The notes beneath the pieces were generated by a model. That model was given only the letters and a program-made list of their open reading frames with translations, was not told the origin of the DNA and ran no database searches. Of a stretch of 64,000 bases of DNA, positions 27,701-37,842 are shown in pieces. Numbering within the stretch: the first letter of the stretch is position 1; every line of letters begins with the position of its first letter. The DNA is from Ralstonia wenshanensis (lineage in GTDB: Bacteria > Pseudomonadota > Gammaproteobacteria > Burkholderiales > Burkholderiaceae). The position numbers and the translations under genes were made by a program. The stretch spans positions 3,189,501 to 3,253,500 of the forward strand of contig NZ_CP076413.1 of the NCBI RefSeq assembly GCF_021173085.1, written 5' to 3'.

Positions 27701-28762
27701 ATGTTCAAGCACATTGTTCTCGCCGTGGCCGTTGCGGCTGCCGGCTTGCCCCTCCTCGCTCGCGCAGATGTGCGCGGCGCAGGCTCGACCGCCGCTGCGC
27801 CGGTCTATCGCGTCTGGTCGGCGGGGTATGCCGCATCGTCGGGCGTGACGCTCAGCTATGACGCGGTGGGCTCAGGTGAAGGCCTGAAGCGCATCCGCGC
27901 GGGCGCGGTGGATTTCGGTGCGTCTGACGTGCCGCTCTCCAGCGCAGAGGCTGCCAAGGCCGGCCTCGTCTGCGTGCCGTCGGTGGTGACGGGTGCGGTG
28001 CCGTTCGTGAACGTGCCAGGTGTGCCGCGCGGACAACTCAAACTGACGGGTGAACTGCTGGCGCAGATCTTCCTCGGCAAGGTCGAGAGCTGGGATGCGC
28101 CTGAACTTCGTGCGCTGAACCCGGGCGTGACCCTGCCCAAGCTGAAGATCCATCCCGTCGTGCGCTCCGATGGCTCAGGCACGACGTACCACTTCACCGA
28201 CTACCTGAGTGCCGTCAGTGCCGACTGGAAACGCACTTACGGCACCAAGTCGACCATCAACTGGCCGGCAGGCTTCACTGCCGCAAAGGGCAGCGGCGAT
28301 GTGGTCAAGGCGGTGCAGGCCACGTCCGGCGCCATCGGCTATGTCGACTACAACTACATCCTCGACAACGACCTGAGCGGCGTGCAGTTGCGCAACCTGG
28401 CAGGCCGCTTTGTCAGCGCGCAGGTGAGCGGCTTTCGCGAAGCGGTGATGCAGAGCGCGTGGAACCGCAAGGGCGATTTCACCGCGCCGCTGGTCAACCT
28501 GCCGGGTGCGGAGACATGGCCGATCACCATGGGCACCTTCATCGTCGTGCCGGCGGTCAGTGCATCGGGCCCGCGCACGCTGGCCGCGCTGAAGTTCCTG
28601 ACGTGGGGTTACTTCCACGGCGACGAGCTGGCCGCGCGTGCGAAGTTCGTGCCGCTGCCCGAGCGCGTACAGGCGATTGCGTATCGTGAGCTGGCGCGCG
28701 TGACGGATGCGTCGGGCGTCGCCATCGGCCTGCAGAGCATGCCCGCGAACTGGAGCAAATGA
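27701..28762 (+). CDS. PstS-like phosphate ABC transporter substrate-binding protein (orphan)
   Basis: The 353-residue protein has a signal peptide (residues 1-22, MFKHIVLAVAVAAAGLPLLARA), then the PstS pattern: RGAGSTAAAPVYRVW with the phosphate-binding GST loop, YDAVGSGEGLKRI, FGASDVPLS and VVRSDGSGTTYHFTDYL. It binds orthophosphate in the periplasm. No pstCAB or phoU genes adjoin it, so it either serves a distant Pst complex or acts as a scavenging or surface protein. Upstream (27589-27610) lies a TACAACA/TGTTGTA inverted repeat; a clear Pho box is not visible. Confidence 0.88.
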   Translation: MFKHIVLAVAVAAAGLPLLARADVRGAGSTAAAPVYRVWSAGYAASSGVTLSYDAVGSGEGLKRIRAGAVDFGASDVPLSSAEAAKAGLVCVPSVVTGAVPFVNVPGVPRGQLKLTGELLAQIFLGKVESWDAPELRALNPGVTLPKLKIHPVVRSDGSGTTYHFTDYLSAVSADWKRTYGTKSTINWPAGFTAAKGSGDVVKAVQATSGAIGYVDYNYILDNDLSGVQLRNLAGRFVSAQVSGFREAVMQSAWNRKGDFTAPLVNLPGAETWPITMGTFIVVPAVSASGPRTLAALKFLTWGYFHGDELAARAKFVPLPERVQAIAYRELARVTDASGVAIGLQSMPANWSK

Positions 28763-28765
28763 TCC

Positions 28766-28804
28766 TTGCCGGCGCGGTGTCTGTGCCGGCAACCGCACCG
28801 TTTT
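28766..28804 (+). terminator. probable terminator of the pstS-like gene
   Basis: TTGCCGGC (28766-28773) pairs with GCCGGCAA (28785-28792) right after the stop codon; a TTTT run follows at 28801. The stem-to-T distance is longer than ideal. Confidence 0.45.
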
Positions 28805-28933
28805 GATGCCGCACGGGCAGCCCGCCGAAAGCTTTGCAACAAGGCTGGATTGTTCCGATGCGTTTCCTATAGTGGTCACTCGCCGCGCAAGCAGCCCCGC
28901 GCGTCATTGCCAAAGCAAGGACGGGAAGCAGAC

Positions 28934-29137
28934 ATGGGTACCGCCATCGCAGACCAGGACGAGCAGATCCACCAGATCGCACAGGACACCGGCGTACCGG
29001 CCGATGTCGTCCGCGAGCAGTACATGCAGACAATGCGCACATTGGCGGCCGACGCCAGCGTGCACGACTATCTCTCGCTGTTTGTCACACGCCGGGTGCT
29101 TGCCGCATTCCGCCCGCGCCGCACGCCGACGCGTTAG
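28934..29137 (+). CDS. small DUF3562-family protein
   Basis: A 67-residue protein with the short helical pattern of DUF3562: IHQIAQDTGVPADVVREQY, then LAADASVHDYLSLFVTRRV. These are small cytoplasmic proteins of unknown function, common in Burkholderiaceae; the first half resembles a helix-turn-helix-like segment. The ATG at 28934 is preceded by GGAAG. It lies between the pstS-like gene and a convergent esterase gene that ends 11 nt away. Confidence 0.7.
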   Translation: MGTAIADQDEQIHQIAQDTGVPADVVREQYMQTMRTLAADASVHDYLSLFVTRRVLAAFRPRRTPTR

Positions 29138-29148
29138 CCCCGCCCTGC

Positions 29149-30096
29149 TTATTCCTCGCTGATCATTCCGACGAATGCGTGCGCTGCGCGGCGCATCCAT
29201 TCGCGTGCGCGCTCGGCCTCGAACTGGATGCGCGCAAAGGCGTGCGTCATGCCGGAGGCCTCGATGGTGATGACCTGCGCGCCGTGCTGCACGAGGTAGT
29301 CGGCGTATTGCAGGCCGTCGTCGCGCAGCACGTCGTGCGCGGCCACGATGACGACGGTGTCGGGCGGCGTATAGGCCGGCGCGCGCGCCATCAGGAAAAT
29401 GCGTGGGTCGTGCTCGGCGAGGGGCTTGGCGAGTGCTTCGGCACCGATGTATTTCTCCCAGTACCAGCGCATTTCATCGCGCGTGAGGCCGGGGCCCTGT
29501 GCAAACGCGTTGTAGCTTTCGCTGCCGAAGGCCGGCGTGGTGACGGGGTACAGCAGCAGCTGCGCATTCACGAGGCCGGGGCGCATGCCCTGCGCAGCCT
29601 GCACCGCAAGATGGCCGCCCGCGCTGTCGCCGCCCACGGCCAGGAAGTCCGGATCAAGGTCGAGGTCCGCGCGCTGCTCGGCCAGGTACGCGAGCGCGTC
29701 GCGTGCATCGTCCGCCGGCGTGGGAAACGCATGCTCGGGCGCGAGGCGGTAATCGACACTCACCACGGCGCAGCCGGTGTCTTGCGCCACCAACGCGGCC
29801 AGCATGCGATGCGTTGTGCGCGGCGCGCCAACCACCCAGCCACCACCGTGGAACCACACCAGCAGGCGGGGCGTTGTCACGCCTTTTGGACGAAAGACGA
29901 TGGCGTCGAGCGTGCGCCCCGCAAGCGGCAGGCTGAGGTCCGAAACGTCAACGCCATCAGGATCGGGGCGGTCGGATACCGCAGCAATCGCCTCGAAGCG
30001 CGCGCGTTGCGCGGCGGCGTCTTCAGGCGGAGGCAAGGCGCCAAACTGTTCGGCAAGGCGTTGATAGAACTGCAGGATTTGCGGATCGACGGCCAT
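29149..30096 (-). CDS. alpha/beta hydrolase, hormone-sensitive-lipase family esterase
   Basis: The 315-residue hydrolase shows the HSL (family IV) signature: the oxyanion motif HGGG at residues 83-86 and the nucleophile elbow GDSAGG at 156-161 with Ser158. The acid is probably the Asp of AAHDVLRDDG and the histidine that of SGMTHAF. It hydrolyses short- to medium-chain acyl esters. There is no signal peptide, so it is probably cytoplasmic. The natural substrate is unknown. The gene stands alone on the minus strand. Confidence 0.9.
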   Translation of the reverse strand: MAVDPQILQFYQRLAEQFGALPPPEDAAAQRARFEAIAAVSDRPDPDGVDVSDLSLPLAGRTLDAIVFRPKGVTTPRLLVWFHGGGWVVGAPRTTHRMLAALVAQDTGCAVVSVDYRLAPEHAFPTPADDARDALAYLAEQRADLDLDPDFLAVGGDSAGGHLAVQAAQGMRPGLVNAQLLLYPVTTPAFGSESYNAFAQGPGLTRDEMRWYWEKYIGAEALAKPLAEHDPRIFLMARAPAYTPPDTVVIVAAHDVLRDDGLQYADYLVQHGAQVITIEASGMTHAFARIQFEAERAREWMRRAAHAFVGMISEE

Positions 30097-30244
30097 GATG
30101 TAAGCAGGATGCGATGACCGCCAGAGTGTAGCGCGCCGGGTCGGCTTGAACCTTCAGATGGGCCCGGACCCAACCGACGCGAGCGGCAGGGAAGCGTCAG
30201 TCCGGTGCGCCGCCGCATCGGTCAAAAGGCCGGGCGGCCAGCGC

Positions 30245-30706
30245 TTATTTTTGCTCGGCGATACCGAGTCGCCAGTGCTCGATCTTCGTGCAGCGGTCTT
30301 GCACGGCCGGAATGCCTGCGTTGCGCGCGACGGCCATTGCCTCGTCATTCACGATCCCAAGCTGCACCCAGATGCCGCCCACGCCCAGGGTCACGGCTTC
30401 CTGCACGACAGGCAGGACTTGTTCCGAGCGACGGAAAATATCGACCAGATCGATGCGCTGGCCGGCGGCGGCAAGGGTTGTCGCCGCTTCGGTGAGCGAG
30501 GCATAGCAGGGCTCACCGAGCACGTCTTCGCCCGCGTGTTGCGGGTTGACGGGCACGATGCGATAGCCGGCCTGCTGCAGATAGCGCGCCACGTCGTAGC
30601 TAGGCCGCGTGGGGCGTGGCGACAGGCCGACCACGGCGATGGTCTTGCCGGACAGCAGCCGGCGCATGGCGTCTTGCTCGTCGGCGTAGGAAGGATTGGC
30701 GGACAT
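30245..30706 (-). CDS. CoA-binding domain protein (YccU-like)
   Basis: A 153-residue single Rossmann domain of the CoA-binding family seen as the N-terminal domain of succinyl-CoA synthetase alpha. The nucleotide/CoA loop is KTIAVVGLSPRPTRPSYDVARYL, followed by IVPVNPQHAGEDVLG and IWVQLGIVNDEA. Stand-alone members (E. coli YccU type) bind CoA but have no known reaction. I chose ATG 30706 because the upstream frame runs into the end of the neighbouring gene (stop at 30727); an ATG at 30748 would overlap that gene by 22 nt. It follows the DUF3298 gene by about 20 nt and may be its downstream partner. Confidence 0.85.
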   Translation of the reverse strand: MSANPSYADEQDAMRRLLSGKTIAVVGLSPRPTRPSYDVARYLQQAGYRIVPVNPQHAGEDVLGEPCYASLTEAATTLAAAGQRIDLVDIFRRSEQVLPVVQEAVTLGVGGIWVQLGIVNDEAMAVARNAGIPAVQDRCTKIEHWRLGIAEQK

Positions 30707-30726
30707 GGTTGGCGATGCAGAGGCAA

Positions 30727-31869
30727 TCAGGTTGTGGGCCGCTGGCATGCGGCGCCCAGGTCATCAAAGCGCACGGCAGCACGGAATGCGCCCGACGAAT
30801 ACGGACCGACCTCATACGGCCCGTAGTGCACGACGATGCGGTCTCCTTGCAGCGTAAACGGAAACGCCGCGTTACGCAGGTCCCGCTCCTTGAGCGCGCC
30901 GCGCGGCGCATCGGGTGCGCCTTCTCGCTTGAGCGCATCGACGATCTGCGTATTGAGGTTCTGCAGGCACGTGGATGTGGGGTTCAGCACATCGGCCAAT
31001 GCGATTGGCTGAAAGCCCTGCGCACCGCGGCGCCAGTTGCCGGCTGTGAAGCTGTAGTTGCCATGCGCGCCGCCGCTGTAGGCCCACACCATGCGCAAGA
31101 GGCTGACGGTGTCGCCGAGGCCGACGGCGCTGATGCGGATGACGCATTCGGTGTCGTATTGGTCGCACTTGCGCACGCGCAGTGATTGGATCAGCGCATC
31201 GATGGCGGCATCGCCCGTCACCGGGTAGCGCTCGGTCAGCTTGGCCTGGCCGGAGGTGCCCGTAGCCTCCTGATAGCGCGCCACGCGCTTCAGCGTGAAG
31301 GGCTGGCTGCGGCCACCGTCGCTCCAGGTGCCAGTAGCGGTGGCGCCGTCGGCCGAAAACGCACCGGAGAGCGTGCCGCCCTCGCGCACGACGGACTGGC
31401 CGGCCGCATCGAGCGCTTCTGCACGTTCGCGCCACACGAAGCGATGCTCGGGCGCATTACGGCCTTCGATGGTCCAGAAGGCACGGCCCTGGGGGCGGTC
31501 ATCGTAGGCTTCGCCGGTTAGTGTGTCGGCCACCGGATCCTTGTCTTTGTCCTGCGCTTTGGGTGGGGGGTCGTACACGTTCAACCACACGTTCCAGCCG
31601 GGGCTGTCGGCGCCCTTTCCCACCGCGCCCTGCCAGAAACTGCCGGCCAGACGCTCGGACTGCTCTTTCGTTTTTGCAAGAGGGACAGTTGGCGCAGAAG
31701 CAACAGGTGCGGAGGCGGGCGGCGCACTCGCCGGCGTTGCAGGCGGAGCTGAGGCCGCTTCGGGGCCAGCCTGTGCGCCCGCTGCCGCGCCTAGTGCCCC
31801 CATCAAGGTAACAAAAACGCCCGCGCCCACCGACTTCTGCAACACATGGTGCATCGCATGCCTGTGCAT
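30727..31869 (-). CDS. secreted DUF3298-family protein
   Basis: The 380-residue protein has a signal peptide (residues 1-34, hydrophobic VGAGVFVTLMGALGAAAGAQA), an Ala/Pro/Ser-rich linker to about residue 65, and a DUF3298-type domain at the C-terminus (MVWAYSGGAHGNYSF, VVHYGPYEVGPYSSGAFRAAV). The same domain occurs in the RsiV anti-sigma factor, which binds lysozyme, but many members are simple periplasmic proteins with no known role. A strong AGGAGGGAGG precedes ATG 31869. The CoA-binding gene follows by about 20 nt. Confidence 0.75.
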   Translation of the reverse strand: MHRHAMHHVLQKSVGAGVFVTLMGALGAAAGAQAGPEAASAPPATPASAPPASAPVASAPTVPLAKTKEQSERLAGSFWQGAVGKGADSPGWNVWLNVYDPPPKAQDKDKDPVADTLTGEAYDDRPQGRAFWTIEGRNAPEHRFVWRERAEALDAAGQSVVREGGTLSGAFSADGATATGTWSDGGRSQPFTLKRVARYQEATGTSGQAKLTERYPVTGDAAIDALIQSLRVRKCDQYDTECVIRISAVGLGDTVSLLRMVWAYSGGAHGNYSFTAGNWRRGAQGFQPIALADVLNPTSTCLQNLNTQIVDALKREGAPDAPRGALKERDLRNAAFPFTLQGDRIVVHYGPYEVGPYSSGAFRAAVRFDDLGAACQRPTT

Positions 31870-32478
31870 GCCTCCCTCCTATGAAACCGACACCCCAGAC
31901 TCGGACACACCCCACAGGTTCGCCTTTCGCCAAGCCCCGTCTGCCTAAGCGGCAAAGTGCTGGGACTGTGCGGGTGCAGCAGGCGTTCCCTGAGCAGGCC
32001 CTCCAGGCGCTTTTGCATGCACACCAAGCGACTTTTACAGCGCTTGCATTCGATTGCAATCCGACACACTTTGTTACGCCTCAGGGCCACCCCGTCACCC
32101 ACAATGCCTTCGCACCTCAGCGTTTGTGTCCAATTGTTGTGCGCCATATCGGACCCCGGACGGTCATTCCCCCGACACGATGGCGACGACACAGTCCACG
32201 GTGCAAGGTTACCCCCTCCTTTCGAATTGACCCCTCGAAGGGATTTCCCGTCCGCGCGGTGCTCCCCGGCCCGCGCGCTTTTTTTTTTGTGCGCGCAATT
32301 CGCGCGCCTGCCCGCCAGCTTCCCGGCTTTCCCGAGCGCCCTGGATACGGCAGATCCGTCTATCGGCTTCCCGCGCTAGGAAACACGCTCTTACAAAGCC
32401 AAGTCGGCCCCTCGACGCCTCCCGCGTTAAATGGAGACATCCACGCGGCACAGGCCGCCATAAAAACGAGGGCTCACC
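31870..32478. other. 609-bp non-coding region between divergent secreted-protein genes
   Basis: No credible gene is visible. Open frames here have atypical Arg/Pro/His-rich composition. The region carries the promoters of the DUF3298 gene (minus) and the FecR/DUF6600-like gene (plus). A run of ten T's at 32279-32288 is flanked by GC-rich CGCGCGC tracts. No recognised riboswitch or operator. Confidence 0.6.
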
Positions 32479-34848
32479 ATGTCCAATGTTTCCCGTCGTT
32501 CTCCTCTCTCCGGTGTACGGCTGCCGCATGTGCTGCGCGCGGTAGGCGTTGCCGCCGTATTGCTTGTCTGCGGTGCGCAGGCTGCAATGGCCGCCGATCC
32601 GGCTTCGCGGGTGGCGCGCCTGTCGGACTTTTCAGGCACGGTGAGCTTCGCACCCGCCGGCTCCGATGACTGGGCCGGCGCCTCGCTCAACCGCCCGCTC
32701 ACCACGGGCGACCGCCTGTGGTCGGACCAGGGCAGCCACAGCGAGCTGCACGTCGGGTCCACGGCGCTGCGGCTCGGGCAAAACACCGGCGCCACGCTCG
32801 TCGACCTGGACGACCGCAACACACAGGTAAAGCTCACCCAAGGCGCCCTGTCGGTTCGCGTGCGTTCGCTGCCCGCCGACCAGACCATCGAGATCGATAC
32901 GCCCAACCTCGCGTTCACGCCGCAAGCACCGGGCGAATACCGTCTCGACGTCGCACCCGATGGCTCCAGCACGACCGTCACCGTCTGGCACGGTCAGGGC
33001 ACGGCCTACGGCGATGACCGCTCTACTCCGCTGGGCGCGGGCCAGCAAATTCGCTTTGGCGGCACCGACCTCGCCGAGGCCGGCGGCACCGACAACCCCG
33101 GGCGCGACGCCTTCGACCGCTGGGCGGAATCGCGCGATGCCCGCGAAGACGCATCTGTCTCTGCCCGCTACGTCGGTCGTGAAATGACCGGCTATGAAGC
33201 CCTCGACGACAACGGCACATGGCGTGAAGAAGACGGCTATGGCGCCGTGTGGGTACCGCGCGCGGTGCCGGTCGGCTGGGCCCCGTATCGCACGGGCCAT
33301 TGGGCGTGGGTGGCGCCCTGGGGCTGGACGTGGGTCGATGACGCGCCGTGGGGCTTCGCACCTTTCCACTATGGCCGTTGGGCGTATGTCGGCTCCACCT
33401 GGTGCTGGGTGCCCGGGCCGGTGGTGCCGCGTCCGGTCTATGCGCCGGCACTCGTCGGTTTCGTGGGCGGCGGTGGCGGAGGCGGGGTGAGTTGGGGGAT
33501 CCACATCTCGATCGGCTCGCCGGGTGTGGCGTGGTTCCCGCTTGCGCCGGGCGAGGCATATCGCCCCGTGTATGCGGCCAGCCCGACGTACGTGACGAAC
33601 ATCAACCGCACCGTGGTGGTGAACAATGTCACGGTCAACAAGACCATCATCAACAACACCACCAACGTGACCAACGTTCGAAACGTGAACCGGGTCACAT
33701 ATGTCAACGCAAACAACCCCGCCGCCCTGACGGCAGTGCCGGCCAAGACGTTCGTGAACGGCCAACCGGTCGGCCCCGCCATGACGCATCTGCGGCCTGA
33801 ACAGCTGCGCGCGCAGATGGCGCACGCGCAGTTTGTGTCGACGCCGGCGCTGGCACCCGTGCGTGCCAGCCTGGTAGGCGCGGCGGCCAATGGCGGGCCG
33901 CATCAGTTGCCGCCGCCGCAGGCGTTCACACGTCAGGCGATTGCAGTGCACGCTCCCGCCACGCCGGCAGGCGGACACGATGCGTTGGCAGAACGCTTCC
34001 GCTCTCAAGGCGGAGCGCTCCCGGGCGCTGGCCCTGCGTGGACAGGTGGCAACGCTGGCACCCGCGTTGCGCCGGTGCGGGGTCACGCCAATTTGGAGAT
34101 GCCGACCGCGCCAGCGGCTGCGCAGGCAGCGGGTCTACGGTTGAGTCGCGCCGCACCGAACGGGTCTGCACACGCCGAGCCCGGCCGACCGGTGGAACAA
34201 CGCGGTCCGAATGGTCCGCAAGGATTGATGGGCTCCCCGAACCCGCAGGGCACGCGGATGCCGCATGGCGCCCAGCCGGGACCGGCGCCGCGGGCCCTCA
34301 TGGCCCCGGACTCGATCAACCGCCCACGTCCCTTGCCGGGTGCCGCCACGCCGCAAGAGCGGCCGGGGCAACCGCAGGCTGCGCCTGCGCCGCAAGGCCC
34401 GGCCGGCATGACGACACGTCCGCCGCAGCGCGACGGCGCACCCGGCACACCGCGCGACGAGCGCCGCGCCTTCGAGCCGCGTCCGCAACTGCCGCAGACC
34501 GGCCCTCAAGCGCCGCATCTTCAACCGCAACCACAGCGCGGTGGCCAGGAGCCGAATCGCTTCAATGGCAATCCTGCCCCGGCCATGCAGGAGCGTCCGC
34601 ACAACGAGCCGCCGCAGATGCGCACACGCCCGGAGCCTGAACAGCGCCGGCCGGAACCGCACATGGAAGCCCCGCGCCCCGCACCGCAACCGCATGTTGA
34701 GATGCGTCAGCCGCAACCGCAGGCCCAACCGCGTCCGCCCGAAGCCCGTCCGCCGCAGGCTCAACCGCCTCGGCAGGAACACCATGAAGCCCAACCGCAT
34801 CCGCAAGGCAATCGCGGGGAAGATAAGCGCGAAGGCGAGCACCGCTGA
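32479..34848 (+). CDS. secreted FecR/DUF6600-like protein with proline/glutamine-rich tail
   Basis: A 789-residue exported protein. Domains in order: signal peptide (1-39, ends AAMAA); FecR-like beta domain about 40-190 (RVARLSDFSGTVSFA, LRLGQNTGATLVDLD); a Trp/Gly/Tyr-rich DUF6600-type segment about 235-325 (GYGAVWVPRAVPVGWAPYR, WGWTWVDDAPWGFAPFHYG); an Asn/Val/Thr-rich beta repeat about 373-413 (VVVNNVTVNKTIINNTTNV); then about 350 residues of Pro/Gln/Arg/His-rich, probably disordered, chain. It probably sits in the periplasm or at the envelope. Function unknown; unlike true FecR it has no sigma-factor neighbour. GAGGG precedes the ATG. A strong hairpin terminator follows. Confidence 0.75.
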   Translation: MSNVSRRSPLSGVRLPHVLRAVGVAAVLLVCGAQAAMAADPASRVARLSDFSGTVSFAPAGSDDWAGASLNRPLTTGDRLWSDQGSHSELHVGSTALRLGQNTGATLVDLDDRNTQVKLTQGALSVRVRSLPADQTIEIDTPNLAFTPQAPGEYRLDVAPDGSSTTVTVWHGQGTAYGDDRSTPLGAGQQIRFGGTDLAEAGGTDNPGRDAFDRWAESRDAREDASVSARYVGREMTGYEALDDNGTWREEDGYGAVWVPRAVPVGWAPYRTGHWAWVAPWGWTWVDDAPWGFAPFHYGRWAYVGSTWCWVPGPVVPRPVYAPALVGFVGGGGGGGVSWGIHISIGSPGVAWFPLAPGEAYRPVYAASPTYVTNINRTVVVNNVTVNKTIINNTTNVTNVRNVNRVTYVNANNPAALTAVPAKTFVNGQPVGPAMTHLRPEQLRAQMAHAQFVSTPALAPVRASLVGAAANGGPHQLPPPQAFTRQAIAVHAPATPAGGHDALAERFRSQGGALPGAGPAWTGGNAGTRVAPVRGHANLEMPTAPAAAQAAGLRLSRAAPNGSAHAEPGRPVEQRGPNGPQGLMGSPNPQGTRMPHGAQPGPAPRALMAPDSINRPRPLPGAATPQERPGQPQAAPAPQGPAGMTTRPPQRDGAPGTPRDERRAFEPRPQLPQTGPQAPHLQPQPQRGGQEPNRFNGNPAPAMQERPHNEPPQMRTRPEPEQRRPEPHMEAPRPAPQPHVEMRQPQPQAQPRPPEARPPQAQPPRQEHHEAQPHPQGNRGEDKREGEHR

Positions 34849-34875
34849 ACGCAGGTGCCGCGCCAGTTCGCAGGC

Positions 34876-34906
34876 AAAAAAAAGCAGCCCTTTGGGGCTG
34901 CTTTTT
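34876..34906. terminator. bidirectional terminator between FecR/DUF6600-like gene and atpC
   Basis: AAAAGCAGCCC pairs with GGGCTGCTTTT around a short TTTG-containing loop at about 34891-34894. An A-run lies on the left and a T-run on the right, so the hairpin works as an intrinsic terminator on both strands for these convergent units. Confidence 0.88.
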
Positions 34907-34947
34907 CGTCTGCGCCGACCGATGACACCGGCCGGTACACACTTGCC

Positions 34948-35364
34948 TTAGCGCTTGCGACGCAGGCGGGCGATCGCTGCAAGCTGCGCAGCGGCCACGG
35001 CCAGTTCACTTTGCGCACGCGCCAGATCCAGGTCACTGCTTTGATTCTGCAGCGCCTCTTCGGCCGCACGCTTGGCTTCGTTCGCCTTGGCTTCGTCCAG
35101 GTCGTGACCGCGGATTGCGGTATCGGCCAGCACGGTCACCTTCTTCGGCTGCACTTCGAGAATGCCACCAGCAACGAACACGAACTCTTCGCCGCCGTCT
35201 TCCTTCTCGATGCGCACGGCGCCCGGCTTGATGCGCGTGATCAGCGGCGTGTGACCAGGCAGAATGCCCAGCTCGCCGGCTTCGCCGGGCAGTGCCACAA
35301 ACTTGGCATTGCCGGAGAAGATCTCGTGCTCAGCGCTGACGACGTCTACATGAATGGTTGCCAT
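34948..35364 (-). CDS. atpC: ATP synthase F1 subunit epsilon
   Basis: The 138-residue epsilon subunit sits on the central stalk and restrains ATP hydrolysis. The N-terminal beta-barrel shows [37 protein letters not shown], the family hallmark (quoted once, in full context it spans residues 6-43), followed by a helical hairpin from about residue 88. It is the last gene of the atp operon, 92 nt after atpD, and a bidirectional terminator lies beyond it. Confidence 0.96.
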   Translation of the reverse strand: MATIHVDVVSAEHEIFSGNAKFVALPGEAGELGILPGHTPLITRIKPGAVRIEKEDGGEEFVFVAGGILEVQPKKVTVLADTAIRGHDLDEAKANEAKRAAEEALQNQSSDLDLARAQSELAVAAAQLAAIARLRRKR

Positions 35365-35456
35365 CTCGATTCCTTTGCTCAGAAAAGCGGCTTCCTGAAT
35401 GGACTTCAGGAAGCCAGTACTGGCCCCGGCTTACGCACGGCGCCAGACCGTTGCTC

Positions 35457-36899
<1,443 letters not shown>

Positions 36900-36902
36900 C
36901 TA

Positions 36903-37778
36903 TCAGACTGCCGCTGCGCCGCTGACGATCTCGGACAGTTCCTTCGTGATCGCTGCCTGACGGGTCTTGTTGTAGACCAGTTGCAGTTCGCCAATCACGT
37001 TCTTTGCGTTGTCCGAAGCCGCCTTCATCGCCACCATCCGGGCCGATTGCTCGGACGCCATGTTCTCGGCCACCGCCTGGTACACCAGCGCCTCGACGTA
37101 GCGGATCAGCAGCTCGTCGACCACCGTCTGTGCGTCCGGCTCGTAGATGTAATCCCACGAGTAGGCCTGCTTCTCGGCGTCGCTCTGCGCGAGCTTGTCG
37201 GCGGTCAGCGGCAGCAGCTGCTCGACCACCGGCTCCTGCTTCATCGTGTTGATGAAGCGGGTGTACGCGAGGTACACGGCATCGATCTGCCCAGAGTTGA
37301 ACGCGTCCAGTTGCACCTTGATTGCGCCGATCAGCTTTTCCAGATGCGGCGTGTCGCCCAGGTGCACGACGTTCGAGACCACCTTCGCACCGACACGGCC
37401 CAGGAACTGCATGCCCTTGGTACCGATGGCGGTGGTTTGCGTCTCAACGCCCTTGTTCTGCAGATCGCGCAGTTGGGTGGTGACGGCACGCAGCACGTTG
37501 GTGTTCAAGCCACCACACAGGCCCTTGTCCGTCGTCACCACGATCAGGCCGGCACGCTTGATGTCGCGCGCAACCATGAACGGGTGCTTGTACTCCGGAT
37601 TGGCCAGTGCCATATGCGCAGCCACGTTGCGGATCTTCTCGGCGTACGGGCGGGCAGCACGCATCCGTTCCTGCGCCTTGCGCATCTTGGATGCGGCGAC
37701 CATTTCCATCGCCTTGGTGATCTTGCGCGTGTTTTGGACGCTCTTGATCTTGGTGCGGATTTCTTTTGTTCCGGCCAT
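36903..37778 (-). CDS. atpG: ATP synthase F1 subunit gamma
   Basis: The 291-residue rotor shaft that couples c-ring rotation to the catalytic sites. The N-terminal [28 protein letters not shown] coiled-coil helix (quoted in part) and the C-terminal [21 protein letters not shown] helix are the conserved ends of the two long antiparallel helices. ATG 37778 is preceded by GGAGAGGAA; six further codons are open upstream. It lies between atpA (64 nt) and atpD (36 nt). Confidence 0.97.
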   Translation of the reverse strand: MAGTKEIRTKIKSVQNTRKITKAMEMVAASKMRKAQERMRAARPYAEKIRNVAAHMALANPEYKHPFMVARDIKRAGLIVVTTDKGLCGGLNTNVLRAVTTQLRDLQNKGVETQTTAIGTKGMQFLGRVGAKVVSNVVHLGDTPHLEKLIGAIKVQLDAFNSGQIDAVYLAYTRFINTMKQEPVVEQLLPLTADKLAQSDAEKQAYSWDYIYEPDAQTVVDELLIRYVEALVYQAVAENMASEQSARMVAMKAASDNAKNVIGELQLVYNKTRQAAITKELSEIVSGAAAV

Positions 37779-37842
37779 TTCTTCCTCTCCGTTCAAACCT
37801 GGTCACGCAGGCTACGCGCGACCAGTTTCGGGAATGACGCGG

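Noticed and set aside
32279-32288. Ten-T tract between divergent genes as a phase-variable switch
   Set aside because: It lies in a non-coding region with no nearby start that it could control. A single sequence cannot show length variation, so I note it only within the intergenic entry.
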